A DNA stretch of 7,855 nt from CAYZXT01 sp964482515 (GTDB lineage Bacteria; Elusimicrobiota; Elusimicrobia; FEN-1173), in assembly GCA_964482515.1 (NCBI GenBank), contig CAYZXT010000063.1, forward strand, positions 1 to 7,855, written 5' to 3'. A program made the translations under genes and the position numbers. Shown in pieces: positions 1 to 5,583 of the stretch. Position 1 is the first letter of the stretch. Every line of letters starts with the position of its first letter. Under the pieces are notes generated by a model, which ran no database searches, was not told the DNA's origin, and worked only from the letters and a program-made list of their open reading frames with translations.

Positions 1-867
1 GGGAATATCGCGCGATTGGCGGAACTGGCTTCGCCGGACGTGGGCGTGATCACCGGCATCGGCGCGGCGCACCTGGAATTCTTCGGCAGCCTGGAAAACG
101 TCCTGGCCGCGAAGTGGGAGTTGATGGAAGCCCTTGGCCCGTCCGGCCGGGCCGTCCTGAACGCGGACGACGCCCTCCTGATGTCCCGCCGCAAGTCTTT
201 GAGATGCCCGCTCACGACTTTCGGCCTTTCGGAGAAAGCCGACGTCCGCGCGGAGAAGATCAGATTTGAGCCGAATGCCGTTTTCGACCTTGTCGCGGAT
301 GGTCAGCGGCGGGAAGTCCGGCTTCCGGTCAGCGGCGAATTCAATGTGCGGAACGCGCTTGCGGCCGCGGCAGTGGCCAGAGGGGAAAACATTTCCCTGG
401 ACGACGTCGTCGCCGCGTTGGCGAAATTCAATCCACCCCCCCAGCGGATGGAGATCCGCACGACGAAGGACCGGGTGACCTTGGTGATCGACGCATACAA
501 CGCCAATCCCACGTCGATGAGGGCTTCCCTGGAGGGATTCAATCAGGCCTTTCCGAACCGGCCGAAGGTGGTCGTGTTGGGCAGCATGCTGGAACTGGGG
601 CCGTCCGCGCAGGCGGAGCATTCGGATTTGGGGAGGCTTTTGGCCGGATTGAACATGCAGCAGATATTTTTCATCGGCCCTGAAGGCGAATGGGTGAAAG
701 AAGGCTTCTCGTCGGTCGGCGGCAGGATTCCGATCACGATTTCTCAAAGCAAGGAAGACCTGCGGAACCAATTGAAAAAATCTCTGTCTCCCGGGGTCGC
801 GGTGCTCTTCAAGGCGTCGCGCGGCGTGCGCTTGGAAGACGTGTATCAACCTCTCTTGGAGGGCTAA
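1..867 (+). CDS. murF: UDP-N-acetylmuramoyl-tripeptide--D-alanyl-D-alanine ligase, 3' part (5' end outside window)
   Basis: MurF is a cytoplasmic ATP-dependent ligase that adds D-Ala-D-Ala to UDP-MurNAc-tripeptide, the last soluble step of peptidoglycan precursor synthesis. The reading frame is open from base 1 and reads G-N-I-A-R before the TTG at 16. That TTG is therefore an internal Leu and not a start. About 288 codons of a usual ~450 are present, so the N-terminal UDP-binding domain and the GKT ATP loop lie upstream. Visible motifs, numbered from the first codon, are ITGIGAAHLEFFGS (17-30), K38 at the position of the family's carbamylated lysine, NADD, IDAYNANPTSM (163-173), LGSMLELG (193-200) with a following EHSDLG, and the C-terminal KASRGVRLE. 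The YNANP and MLELG signatures separate MurF from MurC, MurD and MurE. One oddity is GEFNVRN (112-118), where MurF usually has His instead of Phe. The TAA stop abuts the mraY ATG, which implies translational coupling. Confidence 0.96.
   Translation, partial: GNIARLAELASPDVGVITGIGAAHLEFFGSLENVLAAKWELMEALGPSGRAVLNADDALLMSRRKSLRCPLTTFGLSEKADVRAEKIRFEPNAVFDLVADGQRREVRLPVSGEFNVRNALAAAAVARGENISLDDVVAALAKFNPPPQRMEIRTTKDRVTLVIDAYNANPTSMRASLEGFNQAFPNRPKVVVLGSMLELGPSAQAEHSDLGRLLAGLNMQQIFFIGPEGEWVKEGFSSVGGRIPITISQSKEDLRNQLKKSLSPGVAVLFKASRGVRLEDVYQPLLEG
858..863 (+). promoter_or_regulatory. Ribosome binding site of mraY
   Basis: GGAGGG lies inside the last codons of murF and ends four bases before the mraY ATG at 868. 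It is the only good Shine-Dalgarno match next to any start in this window. The spacing is short but usable. It supports the chosen mraY start and suggests that this gene can recruit ribosomes independently as well as by coupling to murF. Confidence 0.6.
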
Positions 868-1956
868 ATGCTCTACTACTTGTCCGAACTGAAACATTTA
901 TTTTCCGGGTTCAACATTTTCCAGTACATCACTTTCCGCACCGGCGGCGCTTTCCTCACGGCTTTGAGCGCTTGCCTTCTACTGGGGGATCCGTTCATCA
1001 AATGGCTGAACCGAAAACATGTCGCCCAGTCGATCCGGGAGTACGGACCGTCGACCCACATGAAGAAAGCCGGCACGCCGACGATGGGGGGAGTCCTGAT
1101 CCTGGTCTCCATGCTCTTCGCCACGATCCTCTGGGCACGCCTCGACAACCGCTTCATCATCCTGACCCTCATCACGGCGGTCTACCTGGGTTTCGTCGGC
1201 TTTTTGGACGATTACAACAAGTGGTTGAAGCGCCATCCGTCGGAGGGGATATCGGACGGCGTCAAAATGGGAGCGCAGATTTTTCTCGGCCTCTGCGTGG
1301 CCGCGTATCTTTACGCCTTTCCTCCGAATCCGCTCTTCGCCACCCAGGCGAACATCCCCTATCTGAAAGAAGTCTATATCCCGATGGCGAATTTCTACGT
1401 CCTTTTCGCGCTGGTGGTGATGGTCGGCGCCTCCAACGCGGTCAACCTGACCGACGGCCTCGACGGTTTGGCGAGCGGGACCTTGGCCATCTCCGCCATC
1501 ACCTACGCGCTCTTCGCTTATCTGGCCGGCAACGTGAAGTTTTCCTCCTACCTTCGCCTCGTCCCCGTGCCCGGCGCGGGAGAATTGACGATCTACCTTG
1601 CGGCCATGGCCGGCGCCTGCCTCGGGTTCCTTTGGTTCAATTCGCATCCCGCCCAGATCTTTATGGGCGACACGGGCTCGCTCTTCATGGGCGGGACCAT
1701 CGGCCTGGTGGCGCTCTGCATCAAACAGGAATTGCTGCTGATCATCGTGGGCGGGATCTTCGTATCGGAAGCGTTGTCCGTGATCCTGCAAATCGGGTCG
1801 GTCCGCTTGAGAAAAGGCAAGCGCGTGTTCAAAATGGCGCCGCTGCACCACCATTTTGAAGTCGGGGGAATGGCCGAAACCAAGGTGACCATCCGTTTTT
1901 GGATCGTCGCCGCGGTCCTGTCCCTGATCGCCCTGACCTCCCTCAAGATCCGTTGA
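868..1956 (+). CDS. mraY: Phospho-N-acetylmuramoyl-pentapeptide-transferase (lipid I synthase)
   Basis: MraY is an integral inner-membrane enzyme. It transfers phospho-MurNAc-pentapeptide from UDP to undecaprenyl phosphate, giving lipid I, with Mg2+. The 362 residues match the family's usual ~360, and the N-terminus (MLYYLSELKH, then SGFNIFQYITFR) resembles the classic Proteobacterial start. Motifs in order are KKAGTPTMGG (66-75), the Asp pair D114-D115 in GFLDDYNKW, NLTDGLDGLA (193-202), FMGDTGSLFMGG (265-276, D268 matching the conserved catalytic-site Asp), SEALSVILQ (300-308), APLHHHFE (324-331) with the His cluster 327-329, and KVTIRFWI (339-346). Hydrophobic stretches throughout fit about ten transmembrane helices. 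Every expected active-site motif is intact. The gene starts directly at the murF stop and is followed by murD after seven bases, as in standard dcw clusters. Confidence 0.98.
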   Translation: MLYYLSELKHLFSGFNIFQYITFRTGGAFLTALSACLLLGDPFIKWLNRKHVAQSIREYGPSTHMKKAGTPTMGGVLILVSMLFATILWARLDNRFIILTLITAVYLGFVGFLDDYNKWLKRHPSEGISDGVKMGAQIFLGLCVAAYLYAFPPNPLFATQANIPYLKEVYIPMANFYVLFALVVMVGASNAVNLTDGLDGLASGTLAISAITYALFAYLAGNVKFSSYLRLVPVPGAGELTIYLAAMAGACLGFLWFNSHPAQIFMGDTGSLFMGGTIGLVALCIKQELLLIIVGGIFVSEALSVILQIGSVRLRKGKRVFKMAPLHHHFEVGGMAETKVTIRFWIVAAVLSLIALTSLKIR

Positions 1957-1967
1957 TGAACCCGTGA
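1954..1967 (+). promoter_or_regulatory. mraY-murD stop/start relay with 3-codon mini-cistron
   Basis: The mraY stop TGA (1954-1956) overlaps an ATG (1956-1958). That ATG opens the frame ATG-AAC-CCG-TGA, which ends at 1967. The TGA of this frame (1965-1967) in turn overlaps the murD GTG (1964-1966). No Shine-Dalgarno-like purine run lies at a suitable distance before the GTG. The arrangement is directly visible. A role in passing terminating ribosomes from mraY to murD is inference, and it may be a chance result of tight packing. Confidence 0.4.
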
Positions 1968-3328
1968 GCGATTTTTCCCGTCATCCGGCCCTGCGCCATT
2001 GGTTTGAGTACCGCCGCGTCTGCGTCATCGGCCTGGGAAAGTCCGGTTTGGCCGCCGCGCGCCTGCTCCGCCGTTTGGGCGCCCGCGTCGGCGTGACGGA
2101 AAAGCGTTCCCGCAGGGAAGTCTCTTCCTGGGTCCGGCAACTTCCGGCGTCGGTCCGCTGCGAGACGGGCGGCCACCGCCTCCTGAAAGAAAATTGGGAT
2201 TTGATCGTCGTGAGCCCGGGCGTTCCCTCGGACCTTTGGACTCCTTTGGCGGAAGCCGGCGTTCCGGTTTGGGGCGAGTTGGAGTTGGGGTATCGCGTGC
2301 TGACGCTTTCAGGCAGGCTCCCGGACCGGATCGCGGCCGTCACCGGAACCAACGGCAAAACCACGACCACGGCCCTTTTGGGGGCCATCTTTCGCGCCGA
2401 CGGCGAACGCACTGTGGTGGCGGGAAACATCGGCACGCCGCTCTGCTCCGTCCTGGATTTGATCGCCCCGTCGGCCGTCCTGGTCCTGGAAGTCTCCAGC
2501 TATCAATTGGAAGCCTGCCACGCTTTTCGCCCGCGCGCCGGCACGGTGTTGAACGTGACGCCGGACCATCTCGGACGGCACCGGACGATGGAGCGCTACG
2601 CGCGGGAGAAATTCCGTCTTTTCCAAAGCCAAACCCCGGCGGACGCCGCCGTTTTGAACTCCAACGACGCCTGGTGCCGCCGTCTGGGGAATACGGCGCC
2701 CGGCCGGGTCTTTTGGTTCGGCAGAAAAGATATACGGTCGGAAGGGAAAAAGTTGAAGAGCCTCATCCCGGGGAGTACCGGCGCGTGGAACTTGCCGCGT
2801 TACCTTCCGGGCCGCCACAACGTCGAAAACGTGTTGGCGGCCATCGGCTGCGCCCGTTTGCTCGGTGCCAGCGCGGGAGCCATCGCCCGGGCTCTGGATA
2901 CTTTCCGCGGCGTCGAGCACCGGTTGGAGCACGTGCGGGCGCTCCGCGGCGTCGACTACGTCAACGATTCCAAGGCCACCAATGTGGATTCCACCTTCGT
3001 CGCTCTCCAGGCGCTGTCAGGCCCGCTGCACGTGATTTTAGGAGGCGAAGACAAGGGCGCGCCGTACACCCCGCTTATTCCGCTTTTGAAGAAAAAGGCC
3101 AAACGGATCCTTTTGATCGGCGAGGCGGCGAAGAAGATTGAATTGGATCTGGACGGGGCCGTTCCGGTGTCGCGGGTCCATACCTTATCGAACGCCGTGA
3201 AGCAGTCAGCAAAAGAGGCCGTCGCCGGCGATACGGTCCTTTTGTCTCCGGCCTGCGCCTCTTTCGACCAATTCGACAACTTCGAGCATCGCGGCCGCGC
3301 TTTCAAGGCATTGGTCGACGCGCTTTAA
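1964..3328 (+). CDS. murD: UDP-N-acetylmuramoylalanine--D-glutamate ligase
   Basis: MurD is a cytoplasmic ATP-dependent Mur ligase that adds D-Glu to UDP-MurNAc-L-Ala. The 454 residues fit the family. The Rossmann-like UDP-binding domain shows VIGLGKSGLAA (21-31) and SPGVP (84-88). The central ATPase domain has VTGTNGKTTTT (126-136), GNIGTP (154-159), EVSSYQLE (176-183), LNVTPDHLGRH (196-206) and K216 in YAREKF, which aligns with the carbamylated lysine. The C-terminal domain has GRHNVENVLAA (283-293), GVEHRLE (316-322), VNDSKATN (333-340), LGGEDKG (359-365) and LLSPACASFDQF (426-437). The GTG start is chosen because it is the only standard in-frame start close before the glycine-rich loop. 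It leaves about 18 residues before that loop, slightly more than in Escherichia coli. One oddity is DHLGRH, where the usual form is DHLDRH. The ftsW start follows four bases after the stop. Confidence 0.98.
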   Translation: MSDFSRHPALRHWFEYRRVCVIGLGKSGLAAARLLRRLGARVGVTEKRSRREVSSWVRQLPASVRCETGGHRLLKENWDLIVVSPGVPSDLWTPLAEAGVPVWGELELGYRVLTLSGRLPDRIAAVTGTNGKTTTTALLGAIFRADGERTVVAGNIGTPLCSVLDLIAPSAVLVLEVSSYQLEACHAFRPRAGTVLNVTPDHLGRHRTMERYAREKFRLFQSQTPADAAVLNSNDAWCRRLGNTAPGRVFWFGRKDIRSEGKKLKSLIPGSTGAWNLPRYLPGRHNVENVLAAIGCARLLGASAGAIARALDTFRGVEHRLEHVRALRGVDYVNDSKATNVDSTFVALQALSGPLHVILGGEDKGAPYTPLIPLLKKKAKRILLIGEAAKKIELDLDGAVPVSRVHTLSNAVKQSAKEAVAGDTVLLSPACASFDQFDNFEHRGRAFKALVDAL

Positions 3329-3335
3329 TCCCATG
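3326..3335 (+). promoter_or_regulatory. murD-ftsW junction, TAATCCCATG, no Shine-Dalgarno
   Basis: The murD stop TAA and the ftsW ATG are separated only by TCCC. No purine-rich Shine-Dalgarno match lies 5-12 bases upstream; the nearest AAGG is about 24 bases before the ATG. Initiation of ftsW therefore probably relies on coupling to murD termination. The CCC immediately before ATG recurs at the murG and uvrB starts, and before the murD GTG. Confidence 0.4.
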
Positions 3336-4469
3336 CCGCCGAAGCGTTCCTCGAAGCGCGCGCCCGACTGGGCGGTCCTTTTCCTGACCATGCTCCTGCT
3401 CGTCATCGGCTGGGTGGCGCTTTACTCCGCCAGCGCCGTGGTGGCCGACGCCAAATACGGCGACCAGTATTTTTTCGTTAAGAAGCAGCTGATGTGGTCG
3501 GTCATCGGTCTGGCGGGGATGTTCATCGCGATGAGGATGGAACTTAAATTCCTCCAACGCCACGCGCGGAACATCTTCGTGGTCGTCCTGGCGATGCTCG
3601 TCGCGGTGCTGATAGTTGGCCATGAAGTGGGGGGTGCCCGTCGCTGGCTCCGGATCGCCGGCATCGGTTTCCAGCCGTCCGAATTCGCCAAGCTCGGTCT
3701 CATCCTGGTGCTGGCGGATTATTTGGACAGGAAGCAGAGCCGGTTGGGGGACTTTTGGCGCGGCTTCATGCCGCCGATGGTTTTGCTCGGGTTGGTGACC
3801 GCCCTCATCGCCTTGGAGCCCGATTTGGGAACGCCCATGCTGATCGTCATGACCGGCGTCGGGATGATTTTTCTAGCGGGCGCGAAGCTCCGGCATCTAT
3901 TCATTTTGGCCCTGCTGGCGGCGCCGGTCCTGTATTACGAGGTTTTCCATGTGGCCTACCGCCGGTCGCGCATCCTGGCGTTCCTGGATCCGTGGCGAAA
4001 CGCCCAGGGGTCGGCCTACCAGTTGGTCCAATCTTTTTTGGCCATCGGGTCAGGCGGCTTCCTGGGGCGCGGCTCCGGTGAATCCGCCATCAAGCTCCAC
4101 TATCTGCCGGAGGCGCAGACGGACTTCATTTTCGCGATCATAGGGGAGGAATTCGGTTTGATTGGAACGAGCCTGATCTGCATTTTGTTCTTCTCTTTGG
4201 CTTGGCGCTGTTTCTGGATCGCCACGCACGCGTCAAATTGGTTTGAGACGTGCCTGGCGGCGGGCGTCAGTTTCCTTCTCGGCGGACAGGCCCTCATCAA
4301 CCTCGGCGTGGTCACGGGCCTTCTGCCGACCAAAGGGATCCCGCTTCCCTTCATTTCCTTCGGGGGGTCTTCCTTGGTGCTGACGCTGCTTTCCGTCGGA
4401 CTGCTTTTGAACGTCTCCCGCCGCATGGGCGGACCCAGCCTGCCGAGGGCGCGGCGAAGGGGCGCCTGA
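3333..4469 (+). CDS. ftsW: Septal peptidoglycan polymerase, SEDS family
   Basis: FtsW is a polytopic membrane glycosyltransferase that polymerises lipid II at the division site together with a class B penicillin-binding protein. The 378 residues carry a short basic cytoplasmic N-terminus (PPKRSSKRA), about nine or ten hydrophobic segments beginning near residue 14, and a basic tail (RRMGG, then RARRRGA). SEDS motifs in order are GARRWL (100-105), FQPSEFAKL (113-121), EPDLGTP (162-168), FLDPW (217-221), SAYQLVQSFLAIGSGG (227-242), LPEAQTDFIF (258-267) and GEEFG (271-275). The signature GLLPTKGIPLPFISFGG lies at 329-345. D264 in TDFIF aligns with the catalytic Asp shown in RodA and FtsW. RodA is the main alternative from sequence alone, but the position between murD and murG is the standard place for ftsW. 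The ATG start gives a normal-length N-terminus. Confidence 0.95.
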   Translation: MPPKRSSKRAPDWAVLFLTMLLLVIGWVALYSASAVVADAKYGDQYFFVKKQLMWSVIGLAGMFIAMRMELKFLQRHARNIFVVVLAMLVAVLIVGHEVGGARRWLRIAGIGFQPSEFAKLGLILVLADYLDRKQSRLGDFWRGFMPPMVLLGLVTALIALEPDLGTPMLIVMTGVGMIFLAGAKLRHLFILALLAAPVLYYEVFHVAYRRSRILAFLDPWRNAQGSAYQLVQSFLAIGSGGFLGRGSGESAIKLHYLPEAQTDFIFAIIGEEFGLIGTSLICILFFSLAWRCFWIATHASNWFETCLAAGVSFLLGGQALINLGVVTGLLPTKGIPLPFISFGGSSLVLTLLSVGLLLNVSRRMGGPSLPRARRRGA

Positions 4470-4476
4470 TCCCATG
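4457..4476 (+). promoter_or_regulatory. ftsW-murG junction with weak Shine-Dalgarno (AAGGGG) and TGATCCCATG
   Basis: AAGGGG at 4457-4462 ends 11 bases before the murG ATG at 4474, so it is a weak and rather distant ribosome-binding candidate. The junction itself, TGA-TCCC-ATG, matches the murD-ftsW junction except for the second base of the stop codon. Confidence 0.35.
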
Positions 4477-5568
4477 AAAGTCTGCATCGCCGCCGGCGGC
4501 ACCGGAGGACACATCCTCCCCGGCCTGGCCGCGGCCAAGGAATTGCGCGCGCGAGGGCACCGGGTCCATTTCATCCTCCGCACCGACGCCGAGGGTCAAG
4601 CGTTCCTCGCGGGCGAGGGGTTCGGTTCCTCAGCCTTTCATTACGCCGGCCTTCCCCGCGAACTTTCAATGAGGATTCTCTCCTTTCCGTTCCTTACCGC
4701 CGCGGCTTACCTGAACGCGCGGAGGATCCTTAAGCGGGAGGAACCGGACGTCGTTTTGGGAATGGGAGGATACATTTCCGTTCCGGTGGGTGCGGCGGCG
4801 ATACGCCGGAAAACCACTTTGATCCTTCACGAACAAAACAGCCGCGCCGGACTCGCCAACCGCCTGCTTTCCCGTTGGGCCAAGGTGGTGGCCGTCAGTT
4901 TCCAGGAGACGAAGGGACTTTCGCGCAACAGCCGCCAGGTCTGGACGGGACTGCCGCTGCGGCCGGATTTGATCCCCCAGGATCCACCGGAAGCGCGCAA
5001 AAACCTCGGGCTTGATCCCGGCGCCATGACGTTGCTGGTGTTCGGCGGTAGCCAGGGTGCGCGAGCCCTGAACCATCGGTGGGTTTCCGCGTTGAAGGGG
5101 CTTCCCAAGGCGCAAGCCTGGCAGTTCATCCATCTGACCGGCAAGAACGACCATGAAGCTGTGGCGAATTTTTACGCGCGCGGGGGCCTCCGCGCTTTCG
5201 TTAGGCCCTTTTGGAACGATATGTCCGTTGTTTATTCCGCGGCGGATTTCGCGGTCGCCCGCTCCGGCGCCAACAGCGTGATGGAACTGATGCGCATGGG
5301 GAAGAAATCCTTGCTGGTTCCGTACCCCTTCGCCACGGACAACCACCAGGAGACGAACGCGCGCTGGCTGGAGAAAACCGGCGCCGCCCAGGTTGTTTTG
5401 GAGCGCGAACTTTCGGTCGAAAAAATCAAAAATTTGCTGGAGTCTCTCCCGGACAAGGAGGCCCTGCGCCGCGAGAACGCGGAGCGATTGCAGGCCGTTG
5501 CCCCGGATTTTAGCCGGGCGGCCGGACGTTTGTCGGATCTGATCGAAAAGGCTTCTCCGGGGCAATAA
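4474..5568 (+). CDS. murG: UDP-GlcNAc:lipid I N-acetylglucosaminyltransferase (lipid II synthase)
   Basis: MurG is a GT-B glycosyltransferase on the cytoplasmic face of the membrane. It adds GlcNAc to lipid I to form lipid II. The 364 residues match the usual ~355. The N-terminal acceptor domain shows the glycine-rich loop GGTGGHILPGLA (8-19), a second loop GMGGYISVPVGAAA (96-109), and HEQNSRAGLANR (119-130). The C-terminal UDP-GlcNAc domain has the third glycine loop FGGSQGARALN (190-200), HLTGKND (220-226), ADFAVARSGANSVMEL (257-272) with E271 at the expected nucleotide-contact position, and VPYPFATDNHQETNA (282-296) with the HQ..NA signature. The interdomain segment reads TGLPLRPD (158-165), where most relatives have TGNPVR. 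Otherwise the active site is complete. The gene lies four bases after ftsW and receives the MraY product, so the functional order follows the gene order. Confidence 0.98.
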   Translation: MKVCIAAGGTGGHILPGLAAAKELRARGHRVHFILRTDAEGQAFLAGEGFGSSAFHYAGLPRELSMRILSFPFLTAAAYLNARRILKREEPDVVLGMGGYISVPVGAAAIRRKTTLILHEQNSRAGLANRLLSRWAKVVAVSFQETKGLSRNSRQVWTGLPLRPDLIPQDPPEARKNLGLDPGAMTLLVFGGSQGARALNHRWVSALKGLPKAQAWQFIHLTGKNDHEAVANFYARGGLRAFVRPFWNDMSVVYSAADFAVARSGANSVMELMRMGKKSLLVPYPFATDNHQETNARWLEKTGAAQVVLERELSVEKIKNLLESLPDKEALRRENAERLQAVAPDFSRAAGRLSDLIEKASPGQ

Positions 5569-5583
5569 ACCGTTTAACCCATG
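5569..5583 (+). promoter_or_regulatory. murG-uvrB gap and uvrB start context, no Shine-Dalgarno
   Basis: Only twelve bases separate the murG stop from the uvrB ATG. They contain an out-of-frame TAA followed by CCC directly before the ATG. The nearest G-run, GGGG at 5559-5562, is 18 bases from the ATG, too far for a normal Shine-Dalgarno. I see no CTGT-N8-ACAG or GAAC-N4-GTTC LexA-type operator in the preceding 100 bases, and no terminator. Cotranscription with murG is therefore likely. Confidence 0.4.

Noticed and set aside
16..18. TTG as a possible start codon for the first gene
   Set aside because: The frame is open upstream to base 1 and the preceding residues fit the MurF central domain, so the gene simply enters from outside the window.
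979..1854. A long open frame (about 290 codons) on the minus strand opposite mraY, and similar ones opposite murG (4666-5628) and uvrB (6373-7455)
   Set aside because: They lie entirely opposite well-conserved genes. Their translations are rich in Arg, Gln, His and Gly with no recognisable motif, as expected when GC-rich codons on the sense strand remove stops from the antisense frame.
690..1859. A 389-codon plus-strand frame overlapping the end of murF and nearly all of mraY
   Set aside because: It is a shadow in another frame of two clearly conserved genes. Its translation is Arg- and Pro-rich with no domain, although mraY encodes a hydrophobic membrane protein.
5488..5513. TTGCAG and TTTTAG as a possible promoter for uvrB within murG
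   Set aside because: The spacer is only 14 bases and both hexamers are poor matches, so there is no real support for a sigma-70 promoter.
5502..5518. Inverted repeat CCCGG-ATTTTAG-CCGGG near the end of murG, considered as a terminator or attenuator
   Set aside because: The stem is only five pairs, there is no T-run after it, and it lies inside conserved-length murG coding sequence.
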